Assembly: GCA_937928795.1 (NCBI GenBank)
Contig: CALFWB010000018.1
Coordinates: forward strand, 1-59,778
Length of the DNA: 59,778 nt
Origin: an uncultured Anaerolineales bacterium
GTDB taxonomy: Bacteria > Chloroflexota > Anaerolineae > Anaerolineales > UBA4823
Direction of reading: 5' to 3'
The notes beneath the pieces are model-generated. The model was not told the origin of the DNA. It worked only from the letters and a program-made list of their open reading frames with translations, and ran no database searches. Shown piece by piece: positions 18,144 through 27,634 of the stretch; within the stretch, counting starts at the first letter, position 1; each line of letters opens with the position of its first letter. The translations under genes and the position numbers were made by a program.

Positions 18144-18171
18144 TTGACAGATTCAGGAATCTGGATATAAT
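18144..18171 (+). promoter_or_regulatory. consensus sigma-70 promoter of the trpB2 T-box transcript
   Basis: A perfect TTGACA (18144-18149), a 16-bp spacer and a perfect TATAAT (18166-18171) are present. Transcription would begin near 18178. The region upstream of the -35 was replaced by the miniature element. Confidence 0.85.
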
Positions 18172-18177
18172 GACGCC

Positions 18178-18510
18178 CAATTCATAGAGCGAAAACGTAG
18201 ATGAGGAAAAGTAAGCTGCTTACGGTTTCGCAGAGAGCAAGGGATGGTGGAATCCTTGCAAACACGAAGTAGCCGAATGGTCCTCTGAGTGCGAGGTGAA
18301 AGGAGAAACCAAGTAGCCGCCGCCGGCGCAACCGCCGTTATCATGGGAAAGGGTATTGGTAAATCACCTGTACCCGTTCTTGAGTGAGGCTGGCCCTTTA
18401 TATCCCGTTGCAACACCAACGGGATTTTTGATTAAAAAGGGCTGCCTAAGCGGGGTGGCACCGCGGACTGCGCGTTCGTCCCCAAGTCGGGAGGAGCGCG
18501 TTTTTTATTC
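18178..18510 (+). promoter_or_regulatory. tryptophan T-box riboswitch
   Basis: This leader senses uncharged tRNA-Trp and controls transcription of the next gene. Stem I features GATGAGGAAAAGTAA and CAGAGAGCAAGGGATGGTGG are present. The specifier follows in the pattern GAA-TGG-TCCTCTGAG, so the codon is UGG (18278-18280), matching tryptophan. The conserved T-box GGGGTGGCACCGCGG is at 18452-18466. The terminator stem (18471-18482 with 18489-18500, 12 positions with one mismatch) is followed by TTTTTT. The total of about 330 bases is normal for a T-box. Confidence 0.93.
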
Positions 18511-18543
18511 TAAAAATTAAATTCTTTATGAAGGAGGCTTGAA

Positions 18544-19917
18544 ATGTCTGAATCAACCCGTTTTCTACTCAGTGAGAGCGACCTGCCGAAATACTGGTAT
18601 AACATCAATGCCGATATGCCTGTTGCTCCAGCGCCAGTCTTGCACCCTCAAACTTTAGAGCCAGTTACTCCGGACTTCTTAGCTGTGTTGTTCCCAATGG
18701 AATTAATCTTGCAGGAGGTCAGCACAGAGCGATATATTGAAATTCCAGAAGAGGTGCGTGAGATCTATAAGCTCTACCGACCTACCCCCCTGATCCGGGC
18801 GCGCCGTTTGGAAAAAGCTCTCCAAACACCAGCACATATTTATTATAAGTATGAAGGAGCTTCCCCGGCCGGCAGTCATAAACCCAATACAGCCATTGCA
18901 CAAGCCTATTACAACAAAATCTCCGGCACGCACGCACTAACAACTGAAACAGGCGCTGGACAGTGGGGTTCTGCCTTGGCTTTGGCGTGCAATTTCTTTG
19001 ACCTTGATCTAGAAGTTTATATGGTAAAGGTGTCTTACCACCAAAAACCCTATCGGCGCATCATGATGGAGAGCTATGGGGCAAAGGTTTATGCCTCTCC
19101 AACCGATCAAACACAATTTGGGCGCTCAGTTTTAGAGAAGGACCCAAATTCGAATGGCTCGCTGGGAATTGCGATTTCAGAAGCCGTTGAGGTCGCTGCA
19201 ACTTCGGGTGGCAAAAAGAAATACAGTTTAGGGAGTGTCCTGAACCATGTCTTGTTACACCAAACCGTGATTGGTGAAGAAGCCTTAAAGCAGATGGATC
19301 TGGCGGGTGAGTATCCGGATGTGGTAATTGGTTGTGTGGGCGGCGGCTCTAATTTTGCCGGAATTGCTTTCCCCTTTTTGCGCATGAACCTGCTAGAGGG
19401 GAAAAAGACCCGCATTGTGGCTGTTGAACCGGCGGCAACTCCCTCTCTGACCAAAGGGGTCTATACATTTGACTACGGGGATACCGCTCGGATGGCGCCG
19501 ATTGTCAAAATGCATACCTTAGGTCATACCTTTATGCCGGCTCCGATCCATGCCGGCGGCTTGAGATACCATGGAATGGCTCCAACGGTAAGTGCACTAT
19601 ATGACGCTGGTTACATTGATGCAGTAGCAGTCAAACAATTGGCGACCTTTGAAGCTGCCTTGCAATTTGCGCGTGCAGAAGGAATTATTCCTGCCCCAGA
19701 GAGTGCTCATGCCGTTCGGGCAGCCATCGATGAAGCCCTCGATGCAAAAGAAAAAGGCGAGCGGCGCGTGATCCTCTTCAACCTTTCTGGACATGGGAAC
19801 TTTGACATGTCTGCTTACCAAGCTTACTTGGAAGGTAAACTCGAAGATTACAGCTATCCTGAAGATGAGGTAAAAAAGGCAATGGAACACTTGCCAAAAG
19901 TTCAGCTCGCGGCATAG
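18544..19917 (+). CDS. trpB: tryptophan synthase beta chain, TrpB2 type
   Basis: This is a PLP enzyme that condenses indole with serine to tryptophan. The 457 residues contain the PLP lysine in [16 protein letters not shown] (K113), [13 protein letters not shown] and the phosphate-binding GCVGGGSNF. The long N-terminal extension and the PAGSHK form place it in the TrpB2 group, which usually lacks tight partnership with TrpA. No trpA is adjacent. The start has AAGGAGG 6 bases upstream. The tryptophan T-box directly upstream supports the function independently. Confidence 0.93.
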   Translation: MSESTRFLLSESDLPKYWYNINADMPVAPAPVLHPQTLEPVTPDFLAVLFPMELILQEVSTERYIEIPEEVREIYKLYRPTPLIRARRLEKALQTPAHIYYKYEGASPAGSHKPNTAIAQAYYNKISGTHALTTETGAGQWGSALALACNFFDLDLEVYMVKVSYHQKPYRRIMMESYGAKVYASPTDQTQFGRSVLEKDPNSNGSLGIAISEAVEVAATSGGKKKYSLGSVLNHVLLHQTVIGEEALKQMDLAGEYPDVVIGCVGGGSNFAGIAFPFLRMNLLEGKKTRIVAVEPAATPSLTKGVYTFDYGDTARMAPIVKMHTLGHTFMPAPIHAGGLRYHGMAPTVSALYDAGYIDAVAVKQLATFEAALQFARAEGIIPAPESAHAVRAAIDEALDAKEKGERRVILFNLSGHGNFDMSAYQAYLEGKLEDYSYPEDEVKKAMEHLPKVQLAA

Positions 19918-19940
19918 GCGGAGGTGTTTCTTTAGGAACA

Positions 19941-19986
19941 AAAGTTGGTTCGGGAAGTCCAAGCATCTCGAACCAACTTTTATTTT
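19941..19986 (+). terminator. intrinsic terminator after trpB2
   Basis: A 12-bp stem AAAGTTGGTTCG/CGAACCAACTTT with a 16-base loop is followed by TATTTT. The symmetrical A/T flanks allow it to serve the convergent histidine-kinase gene as well. Confidence 0.8.
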
Positions 19987-20002
19987 GGAACTGTTGCGAG
20001 GA

Positions 20003-22729
20003 TCAGTCTATCGAGACGACAGGAGTGGTGAAATAGAAGGTAGTTCCAACACCTAATTGACTCTCGAACCAAATTTGTCCGCCTTGAATTTCAACCAAGT
20101 ACTTTGTGATATTTAACCCTAGTCCGGTGCCCGGGTTTTCGCGCACTTTTGCATCTTCTGAGCGGAAAAACTTCTGAAAGATCTTGGTTTGGTCTTCTGG
20201 TGAGATACCTAATCCGTGATCGCGAACCATGGATAACACCAATCTTTGATCAGCTTGTCCTTCCCTGCTGCGCGTTGTCTCTTGGCATTTGACTTCGATC
20301 TTTGCTTCAGGAGGCGAATATTTGATTGCATTGCTGATTAGGTTGTTGTAAATTTGGATTAATCGATTGCGATCGCACCAAACAGGAGGTAAATCTGTGG
20401 GAATGTCTAAAAGAATTTGTTGCTTTTTCTCCTCCAGTTGAGTGGATACGGTGCGAATAACTTCCTGCAAAACCTCTTGAACTGAGGTGGCTTCGAAATC
20501 GAGGCGCAGTTTGCCCGATTCGATGCGGGATACATCGGCTAGATCGGAGACCAGATTTGCCATGCGATTAACATTTGCGCGAATCGTGGATAAAAAATTT
20601 GCCTGCACTTCATTAATCGGGCCAACCGCCCCCTGCGCGATGAGGTCTGCGTAACCCTTAATCGCTGTCATGGGTGTCTTGAGTTCATGAGAAACTAGCG
20701 AGACAAATTCGCTCTTGGCGCTATTGGCTTGCTGAACTTCTGAATACAGAAGCGCGTTAGATAGAGCCATGGCTGCATGAGAGCAAAGGCGGGACAGGAA
20801 GGATTGGGTATCCGGCGGGCAGAAACTGCTAACCGAGCTTTCCAGAATGAGGAGCGCAATGACTTGCTCCTCCCTTGTCAGTGAAAAAGTGACTGTCTTC
20901 TGCCCGTTCTTCAGAAGGAAGCTCTGCTCAGTGATTTGAACTTCTAAGGTTGAAGGATCAAAAGGTAATTGCTCCACTGGGATTGGCGAAGTGGGAGTTG
21001 AATCGTAGCCAAACCAGTGGAGAGGATGAAACTGGTTTTCTTTGAAAAGACCAATGAGTCCACCTTCGGCTTGTGATTGTTGGACAGCATGATGCAAAGT
21101 GATTGCAAGCGTTCGTTCAACCTCTAAGCTGGCATTTAACTCGCGATCGATTTTCTGAAGCGTTGCCAGTTCATTCAATCGGGATTGCAAGGCTTGATCG
21201 GTTTCAGCGTATTTAAGCGCATTTGCCAAAGCAGTGGAGACTTGATGCCCGAGCGTTGTGATTAATTCCTGATCATCGGGAGAGAAGGGCGCAGCTTTGG
21301 AGTTTCGCGATAGCAAGAGGATTCCTATGGGGCGTTTTTCAATGAAAAGCGGATCAATTAGGATGTGTTTTGCCCCTTCTGCCTCTGATGCCGGTAGGTC
21401 TTTTTCGATGAGGATTTGCCTTAATTCAACTGCTTTTTGGATAGATGTGCGCAGGTCAGAGTCGAGGTGGATTTTCTGCAAGCCTTGCGGAGTCGGTTGT
21501 AAATATTCACCGTTTGTTTCATCTAGTATAAGTGCTAACCATTGGTCGCAAGGGATTAACTTTTGTCCCTGTTGTTGAACGATGTCTAGGATGGTATCCA
21601 ATTGGAGAGAAGCCGTTAGGCTGCGCCCAATCTCGTTTAGGGTTGCCATTCTCTGAGCTTGAGTCTGGGTGGCTCTCAAGAGTCTTGTTTTTACCAACGC
21701 AGCCGCAGTTTGGTCGGCAATGGCTTGTAAGACTTGAAGCTGCTTCTTTGAGTAGGTGATGGAAATATCGCGATGGCCGATACTGATCGTGCCAAGGATA
21801 TCTTTGCCTGATAGGAGCGGGACACTCATCCATGATTGGATAGCAGGATGTCTTGGGGGAATACCATGTAGTCGTGCGGTCTGGTTGTAATCATCTGTTT
21901 GCAATGGCTTTGCCTTTTGGAGAACAATTTTTTCTAAATGTTCTGATAGGTCTAGGGGGATATTTTCTTGATCAAATTGGCGTTCTCCATTTTCAACGAC
22001 ACACGCAAACGAGAAGAGATGGCTAGTCGGGTCATAAGTTGATAGCCAGAAGTCTGTCAGAGGAAGGATATTCTCGGTTTGGGCAAAGATCAATTCCAGC
22101 AAATCATCGAAGTGCAAAGTGACATTAATGCCTTGGGCAAGGCGATTCAACGTTTCCATTTGATGAATTTGCTGTCTAACTGCTTCTTTCTCAAGTAAAT
22201 GGTGGATCAAGAGAGAAGATTGGCGACAAATTTCTTCCATGAAGTGATGATCTTCACGGGAATATTTTTTCGTTGTGAGCGGTTGGCCTAGTCCGATAAA
22301 ACCAATTAATCGATTCATGCTAAGCAACGGATAGCAAACGCTCATTTCCAAAAGAGATAGCTTAGCGCGATCGCTTTGAGATAACTTGGGTAAGGTCTCG
22401 TCGGCAAATAAAACTACGGCTTTACCCTTTTTCCTCAACAGTTCAACAAAAGGAGAATTTTCGGGGAATGAGATTTCCTCAGAGGAGAGTTGGTTAGGAT
22501 GGAAAAGAGTGTAGTTGAGCGTTTCAGCCATCCAGAGAAAGAGATAGAAAAACTGAGGAGCAATGCTTTCATTGAGTGTTTTTTCTAGTAAATGGTAATA
22601 CGCTGTAACATCATCTGTGTTCACCAAGGATGCAGAGAATTCTTGCAAAGCGATTCTGAATTTCTCGTCAATTTGAGATGAGCGCATTCTTAATATTGGG
22701 CGGAAAGATCGCAGTTTTGTCGAGACCAT
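20003..22729 (-). CDS. soluble multi-GAF sensor histidine kinase
   Basis: This 908-residue histidine kinase has no visible transmembrane segment. The N-terminal two-thirds consists of three or four GAF-like domains separated by helical linkers (for example VPLLSGKDILGTISIGHRD in one GAF core). The HisKA helix carries the phospho-acceptor in LVSHELKTPMTAIKGYADL. The ATPase domain follows with N-box IYNNLISNAIKYSP, G1-like DHGLGISPEDQTKIF and G2 GTGLGLNITKYLVE. It is presumably a cytosolic sensor of a small ligand or redox state. No response regulator gene is adjacent, so it is an orphan kinase here. It converges with trpB2. Confidence 0.93.
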   Translation of the reverse strand: MVSTKLRSFRPILRMRSSQIDEKFRIALQEFSASLVNTDDVTAYYHLLEKTLNESIAPQFFYLFLWMAETLNYTLFHPNQLSSEEISFPENSPFVELLRKKGKAVVLFADETLPKLSQSDRAKLSLLEMSVCYPLLSMNRLIGFIGLGQPLTTKKYSREDHHFMEEICRQSSLLIHHLLEKEAVRQQIHQMETLNRLAQGINVTLHFDDLLELIFAQTENILPLTDFWLSTYDPTSHLFSFACVVENGERQFDQENIPLDLSEHLEKIVLQKAKPLQTDDYNQTARLHGIPPRHPAIQSWMSVPLLSGKDILGTISIGHRDISITYSKKQLQVLQAIADQTAAALVKTRLLRATQTQAQRMATLNEIGRSLTASLQLDTILDIVQQQGQKLIPCDQWLALILDETNGEYLQPTPQGLQKIHLDSDLRTSIQKAVELRQILIEKDLPASEAEGAKHILIDPLFIEKRPIGILLLSRNSKAAPFSPDDQELITTLGHQVSTALANALKYAETDQALQSRLNELATLQKIDRELNASLEVERTLAITLHHAVQQSQAEGGLIGLFKENQFHPLHWFGYDSTPTSPIPVEQLPFDPSTLEVQITEQSFLLKNGQKTVTFSLTREEQVIALLILESSVSSFCPPDTQSFLSRLCSHAAMALSNALLYSEVQQANSAKSEFVSLVSHELKTPMTAIKGYADLIAQGAVGPINEVQANFLSTIRANVNRMANLVSDLADVSRIESGKLRLDFEATSVQEVLQEVIRTVSTQLEEKKQQILLDIPTDLPPVWCDRNRLIQIYNNLISNAIKYSPPEAKIEVKCQETTRSREGQADQRLVLSMVRDHGLGISPEDQTKIFQKFFRSEDAKVRENPGTGLGLNITKYLVEIQGGQIWFESQLGVGTTFYFTTPVVSID

Positions 22730-23058
22730 GAGACAATTGTTTATCCCTAACAGAATATTGTGCTTAATCCATTAACATAACATACCATAAAAGTTGGGAT
22801 ATGTAACTTTCAAAATGGTTAATCCGAAGGGTATAATATAGAGCGTTATGCTCTAAAATTATGGCTGTAACAGTTCAGCTTGCAAAAGTATCCGCAAGTG
22901 ACGCAGATTGCGCAAAACATTCAAATTGAACTAACTAAACGAAGTCTGTGGTTAGGAACTGCGAAGGTTTTGCTGCTGAATCGTTGCATTGTAACAATCT
23001 TTGTGAAAATCACATCTAATACTGTGCAAAATTACGCTTTACGAGAAAGGACAAGAGA
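22730..23058 (+). promoter_or_regulatory. intergenic region with trxB promoter candidate
   Basis: This 329-bp non-coding stretch separates divergent genes. A perfect TATAAT lies at 22832-22837 with a weak -35, TTCAAA, 17 bp upstream. It is followed at once by a small inverted repeat TAGAGC, five bases, GCTCTA (22839-22855) that would lie at or just after the transcript start. The remaining 200 bases before trxB would be a long leader in which I see no known riboswitch. Confidence 0.45.
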
Positions 23059-24051
23059 ATGAAAATTAGTTTAAGCGGCATTTCATCTTTATCTTCTGCA
23101 GAGGACTCTAAGATCGAGCGAGTAAAAATCTTGATCCTCGGCTCTGGTCCGGCAGGATTGGCGGCTGCGCTGTACGCAGCGCGGGCAGATACCAACCCGG
23201 TTGTGTTAGCTGGCATGGAGCTGGGGGGGCAGGTCTCGTTAACTTATACGGTGGAAAACTACCCCGGATTTCCGGATGGCATCGGTGGTCAGGAATTAGT
23301 TGAGTTATTTCAAAAGCAGGCTGAGCGCTTTGGGGCGAGAATTGATTTTGACCTTGCCACGGAAGTAAACTTAAGTGAACGGCCTTTTCTGGTAAAGGCT
23401 TATTCTAAGTCCTATTTAGCCGATACCCTAATCGTTGCCACCGGCGCTACACCGAATCACTTGAATGTTCCAGGAGAAAAGGAATTAACCGGTAAGGGGG
23501 TTTCTTATTGCGCAACCTGCGACGGTTGGTTTTTTAAGGACAAAGATGTCCTCGTAGTTGGCGGTGGCGACTCGGCATTGGAAGAGAGCATCTTTCTAAC
23601 CCGCTATGCCAAAAGTGTCACCGTCGTACATCGCCGTGATACCTTGCGCGCCGGAGCAATCTTACAAAAAAGGGCAAAAGAAGAACCAAAGATTTCATTT
23701 ATTTATAATACAGTGGTTACTGAAATCATTGGGGAAGAGGCTGTCAGACAAGTGCGCCTGAAAAATGTTCAAAGCGGGGAGGAATGGCTCAAGGATACGG
23801 ATGGTGTCTTCATCTTTATTGGACATTCCCCCAACACGCAACTCTTTGAGGGACAACTTGAAATGGATGCGGCTCATTATTTGGTGATCGATCACCTCAT
23901 GCAGACGAATGTTCCTGGGGTGTTTGCTGCTGGAGAGGCGGCTGATCCGCATTTCAGACAGGTGATCACTTCGGCAGGCATGGGCGCAGCGGCAGCGATG
24001 CGAGCGATCCATTACTTACAAGAACATAGCGCCGAAAAAGTTAGCGCTTAG
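23059..24051 (+). CDS. trxB: thioredoxin reductase family protein
   Basis: This flavoprotein would pass electrons from NAD(P)H to thioredoxin or a related disulfide protein. The 330 residues contain FAD-binding [15 protein letters not shown] (about 28-42), the redox pair C151-A-T-C154, the nucleotide-binding [11 protein letters not shown] (about 167-176) and the C-terminal FAD motif [14 protein letters not shown]. The first 20 residues before the FAD domain are extra for the family. GEAAD replaces the common GD(V/C)xD. The GTG/ATG choice is supported by AGGACAAGAG before the ATG. It is the first gene of a trxB-mdh-citrate synthase operon. Confidence 0.9.
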   Translation: MKISLSGISSLSSAEDSKIERVKILILGSGPAGLAAALYAARADTNPVVLAGMELGGQVSLTYTVENYPGFPDGIGGQELVELFQKQAERFGARIDFDLATEVNLSERPFLVKAYSKSYLADTLIVATGATPNHLNVPGEKELTGKGVSYCATCDGWFFKDKDVLVVGGGDSALEESIFLTRYAKSVTVVHRRDTLRAGAILQKRAKEEPKISFIYNTVVTEIIGEEAVRQVRLKNVQSGEEWLKDTDGVFIFIGHSPNTQLFEGQLEMDAAHYLVIDHLMQTNVPGVFAAGEAADPHFRQVITSAGMGAAAAMRAIHYLQEHSAEKVSA

Positions 24052-24067
24052 GTTAGGAGAGGAAAAG

Positions 24068-24994
24068 ATGAGGCCGAAGGTATCGATTATCGGGGCAGGA
24101 ATGACGGGGGCGACCACTGCACATTGGTTGGCATCCCTTGAAATTGCTGACCTTGTGCTGATTGATGTCGTTGAGGGGTTGGCAAAAGGAAAGGCGTTAG
24201 ACCTTCAACAAGCTATGCCAGTTATACGGAAGGACCTCAAGATTACAGGGGGGACTTCTTTCGAGCTTACTGCCAACTCGGATATTGTGGTGATAACTGC
24301 CGGACTGCCGCGCAAGCCGGGCATGAGCCGCGATGATCTTTTAGCGGCTAATGCCGATATTGTGCGTCAAGCGGCAATCAACACGCTCCAGTACTCTCCG
24401 CAGGCGATTTACATCATCTTAACTAATCCTCTGGATGTCATGACTTACTTGGCTATGAAAGTGACTGGTCTGCCTGCTCAGCGAGTATTTGGACAAGCCG
24501 GTATATTGGACTCTACCCGCATGGCAACTTTTGTAGCTGAGGAATTAGGAGTCAGTGTTGAGAATGTGCATTGTTATGTGTTGGGGGGCCATGGGGATGA
24601 AATGGTCCCCTTATCCCATATCTCTAATGTGGCGGGAATCCCTCTTGATCAGGTCTTACCTCCGGAGAAATTAGAAGCCATTGTCGAGAGAACCCGTAAA
24701 GGGGGTGGAGAGATTGTGGATCTGTTGAAAATGGGCAGCGCATTTTATGCGCCGGGGGTTGCAGTCGCCAAGATGGTTGAGGCGGTGCTGCGCGATAAAC
24801 ACTTGATTGCACCGGTCTCAGCCTATCTTCAAGGGGAATATGGGCTGCATGATCTTTATTTCGGTGTAGCGGCCCAGTTGGGCAGAAAAGGGGTAGAAAA
24901 GATTATCGAATATCCTCTTACCGACAATGAGCGTAAAGCCTTGCAGCGTTCTGCAGCTAATGTGAAAGAAAATATTGCGAAGCTAAAAATTTGA
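24068..24994 (+). CDS. mdh: malate dehydrogenase
   Basis: This NAD-dependent enzyme interconverts malate and oxaloacetate in the TCA cycle. The 308 residues show the Rossmann motif GAGMTGATTAH, an Asp after strand two (LIDVVEG) that indicates NAD, the substrate-loop arginines in GLPRKPGMSRDDLL and the catalytic histidine in LGGHGDEMVPLSH. The arginine in the loop, in place of the glutamine of lactate dehydrogenases, supports malate as substrate. It lies 16 bp after trxB and 23 bp before the citrate synthase gene. Confidence 0.93.
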   Translation: MRPKVSIIGAGMTGATTAHWLASLEIADLVLIDVVEGLAKGKALDLQQAMPVIRKDLKITGGTSFELTANSDIVVITAGLPRKPGMSRDDLLAANADIVRQAAINTLQYSPQAIYIILTNPLDVMTYLAMKVTGLPAQRVFGQAGILDSTRMATFVAEELGVSVENVHCYVLGGHGDEMVPLSHISNVAGIPLDQVLPPEKLEAIVERTRKGGGEIVDLLKMGSAFYAPGVAVAKMVEAVLRDKHLIAPVSAYLQGEYGLHDLYFGVAAQLGRKGVEKIIEYPLTDNERKALQRSAANVKENIAKLKI

Positions 24995-25017
24995 GACACT
25001 TTTTCGTGGAGATAGTC

Positions 25018-26391
25018 ATGAATCTGAAAACGCAAATTGCTGAACAACTTCCAGCTTGGAGAGCTCGGCTCAAACGCTTAATCACTGAATATGGTCAGGT
25101 TAAAGTTGCCGATATCAACATTGCTCAAATCCTCGGTGGCATTCGGGATGTAAAGGCGCTCGTTACGGACATTTCCTGTGTTGATCCGAATCGAGGAATT
25201 CGCCTGCGAGGATATACAATCCCGGAGTTGATCGATCTGCTCCCAAAACGGCCGGGCGACCAAATGCCATTTCTCGGTGGTTTGTATTACTTGTTGTTGG
25301 TCGGACGGATTCCAACTTATGAAGAAGGCATGGAAATTGAAGAGGAATGGAAGAAACGACAAGAGGTGCCCGGTTACGTTTACGATGTCGTGCAGGCCAT
25401 GCCAAAGAATACTAGTGCAATGACCTTGTTTTCTCTGGCGATCTTGGCGATGCAACGTGAGTCGCACTTTACCAAAGAGTATGATCGGGGGTTGAAAAAG
25501 GAAGATTATTGGATCCCCACGCTTGAGGATAGTCTTGACCTAACGGCAAAGGCACCGGCCATAGCTGCTTTCATTTACAATTACAAATTCCGCAATGGGC
25601 AAATTGTAAAACCTAGAGCGGATTTAGATTGGGCGGCAAATTTCGGAACGATGATCGGAATTGAAAACGAGCAGTATTACGAACTAGCGCGCTTATACTT
25701 TATCATTCATTCCGATCACGAAAGCGGTAACGTATCGGCTCATACCACTTATTTGGTTTCCTCAACGCTTTCGGATGTTTATTATGCTGTTTCGGCTGGA
25801 CTCAATGGTTTGGCTGGCCCTTTGCACGGACGGGCGAATCAAGAAGCAATGGAATGGCTGTTGGATGTTTATCAGAAATATCAAGGTGTGCCGAGCAAGG
25901 AGCAATTAACTGAATACGCCTGGGACACTTTGGGTGCCGGCAAGGTTATCCCCGGTTACGGACATGCGATTTTGCGCATCACCGATCCGCGCTTCACTGC
26001 CCAACTTGAGTTTGGAGAGCGGGTGATGCCCGATTATGATCTGTTCCGTTTAGCTAAGTTGGTCTATGAAGTTGTGCCCGAAGTTTTGCGCCAACAAGGA
26101 AAGGCAAAAGACCCTTGGCCGAATGTTGATGCAATTAGCGGTGTCCTTCAGAGATATTATGGGGTGATGGATAGCAAAGACAACGATCCCGGTGGATTTT
26201 ATACCGTCCTTTTTGGAGTTAGCCGTATTTTGGGTGTGACAGCAAATACGGTGTGGGCACGGGCATTAGGCGCACCCATTGAGAGGCCGAAGTCGGTTAC
26301 TACCCGCACCTTAGAAAATATTGTCACAGAACAGACGGGAGTTGAAATCCCCCTGCATGAGTCATACGCGCACGAGCGAGGATGTAGATAA
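25018..26391 (+). CDS. citrate synthase, eukaryotic-like type
   Basis: Citrate synthase condenses oxaloacetate with acetyl-CoA. From the ATG at 25018 (GGAGATAGTC upstream) the protein has 457 residues. It carries NVSAHTTYLVSSTLSDVYY, GLAGPLHGRANQEAMEW with the first active-site His, VIPGYGHAILR with the second, and a closing FYTVLFGVSRILGV and RALGAPIERPKS. These stretches resemble the mitochondrial (type I) enzymes far more than the hexameric proteobacterial ones. The product of the upstream mdh is its substrate, so the operon carries two consecutive TCA steps. Confidence 0.92.
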   Translation: MNLKTQIAEQLPAWRARLKRLITEYGQVKVADINIAQILGGIRDVKALVTDISCVDPNRGIRLRGYTIPELIDLLPKRPGDQMPFLGGLYYLLLVGRIPTYEEGMEIEEEWKKRQEVPGYVYDVVQAMPKNTSAMTLFSLAILAMQRESHFTKEYDRGLKKEDYWIPTLEDSLDLTAKAPAIAAFIYNYKFRNGQIVKPRADLDWAANFGTMIGIENEQYYELARLYFIIHSDHESGNVSAHTTYLVSSTLSDVYYAVSAGLNGLAGPLHGRANQEAMEWLLDVYQKYQGVPSKEQLTEYAWDTLGAGKVIPGYGHAILRITDPRFTAQLEFGERVMPDYDLFRLAKLVYEVVPEVLRQQGKAKDPWPNVDAISGVLQRYYGVMDSKDNDPGGFYTVLFGVSRILGVTANTVWARALGAPIERPKSVTTRTLENIVTEQTGVEIPLHESYAHERGCR

Positions 26392-26405
26392 CGCAATAGC
26401 GCATA

Positions 26406-27551
26406 TTATGGAGCTGGCGTGCCCGCCACGCCGCTCCAAGTGAATACGCGTTGTTCACTGTTTGCGCCGGCAGATTGCCAGATGGGATCACCGTTTTCAT
26501 CGGTTCCGATTTGACGAACGGTAGTCACCCACCAACGAATGACGTGAGGTTTTGAGTCCGATGGACGAAAACTGGGCGGAATGATGTATTTTGTGTCGAT
26601 GACATAATCGACAATTTTTCTTTCTCCGCCATCAGTAATGTCTATAATGTTGACTTGATAGGCTTCGTTTTCCCGCAACACACCAACAGAAGCCCATTGG
26701 AGAGTAATGGTTTGATCGGCTAAAGTGAATGGCGCCCCGTCTTGAGGTAATAATAAATTAGGTGGCGGGTAGGGTGGGGGAGGCGTGTTAGTGGGAGTAG
26801 GCCCCGGTGTGCCACGGCGCTCACAAAGAGGAATGATCAGAGGTTGTCCGGAACGGACAATGTCGTTCACCAATCCATTGTAGGATTTCAAAACCGCGAT
26901 CGGGATGTTGTAGTTGGCAGAAATTGTGCTGAGCGTGTCGTTATCTTGGACGATGTACTCGATCTTGGTACAAGCTGCTTCTGTGGCTTCGGCCGGGCTT
27001 AGCGTTGCGGTAGGGAAGGGTGTCGGCGTTGGGGTTGGATGAGGGATTAGAAGCGTTTGCCCGATATACAAGGTATCACAGGTGGCTGGGAGGTTGTTCA
27101 ATAGGACAATGCTCTGGATAGAGACACCAAAGGCAAATGCAATGGAAGAGCAGGTATCATTGGCTGCCACCCTATAGCTCAACGGAGTGGGACTGGGTTC
27201 CGGTGTGTTGGTAGCCGTCGGAGTCAAGGGAGTAACCGTGAAGGTGGCGGTAGGCGTTGTGGTAAGGGTCGGCGTTAGGGTCGGTTCGGCAACAATGCCA
27301 CTCTGCTGCATGGCGATATAAACCAAACCTGCTCCAATGGCGAGGAACAACGCTAGAAAACCGATCGCAGCCGGTAACGTTAAGGTAACCTCTGGCATGC
27401 GTGAGCCTTGGATGGGTTTGGCAGGAGTTACGGCTTTAATTTGTGGGTTTAGAACGGTACCACAAACAAGACAGCGCTGAGCCTGTTCGGATATACGGGT
27501 ACCGCAAGTTGGACAAACCCGTGTTGGTTTTGACGATGGTTCGTTGGTCAT
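26406..27551 (-). CDS. membrane-anchored LysM protein with zinc ribbon
   Basis: This 381-residue protein is probably bound to the cell envelope. A four-cysteine zinc ribbon (C13, C16, C27, C30) lies in the cytoplasmic N-terminus, followed by a transmembrane helix at about 57-81. Next come a Thr/Pro-rich extracellular linker and two LysM domains (about 135-180 starting YRVAANDTCSSIAFAF, and about 200-250 starting YIVQDNDTLSTISANYN). The last 110 residues form a beta-rich domain with TITLQWASVG and VIRWWVTTVRQ. LysM binds glycan chains, so peptidoglycan or polysaccharide anchoring is likely. It converges with citrate synthase. Confidence 0.85.
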   Translation of the reverse strand: MTNEPSSKPTRVCPTCGTRISEQAQRCLVCGTVLNPQIKAVTPAKPIQGSRMPEVTLTLPAAIGFLALFLAIGAGLVYIAMQQSGIVAEPTLTPTLTTTPTATFTVTPLTPTATNTPEPSPTPLSYRVAANDTCSSIAFAFGVSIQSIVLLNNLPATCDTLYIGQTLLIPHPTPTPTPFPTATLSPAEATEAACTKIEYIVQDNDTLSTISANYNIPIAVLKSYNGLVNDIVRSGQPLIIPLCERRGTPGPTPTNTPPPPYPPPNLLLPQDGAPFTLADQTITLQWASVGVLRENEAYQVNIIDITDGGERKIVDYVIDTKYIIPPSFRPSDSKPHVIRWWVTTVRQIGTDENGDPIWQSAGANSEQRVFTWSGVAGTPAP

Positions 27552-27634
27552 AATTCTTTTTAGTGTCTTTGTTTAACGCAGGAGGATTATACCAGCCTCT
27601 GAGATAACGTAAAGGGCGATGAAATCGAAGCTAA

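Noticed and set aside
18402-18430. Independent terminator unrelated to the T-box
   Set aside because: Its place before the T-box sequence fits stem III of the riboswitch. It is kept only as a question in the findings.
22880-23045. Possible small RNA or leader peptide upstream of trxB
   Set aside because: I see no conserved RNA motif, no terminator and no short frame with a ribosome-binding site. There is only a possible promoter and a short inverted repeat at its start.
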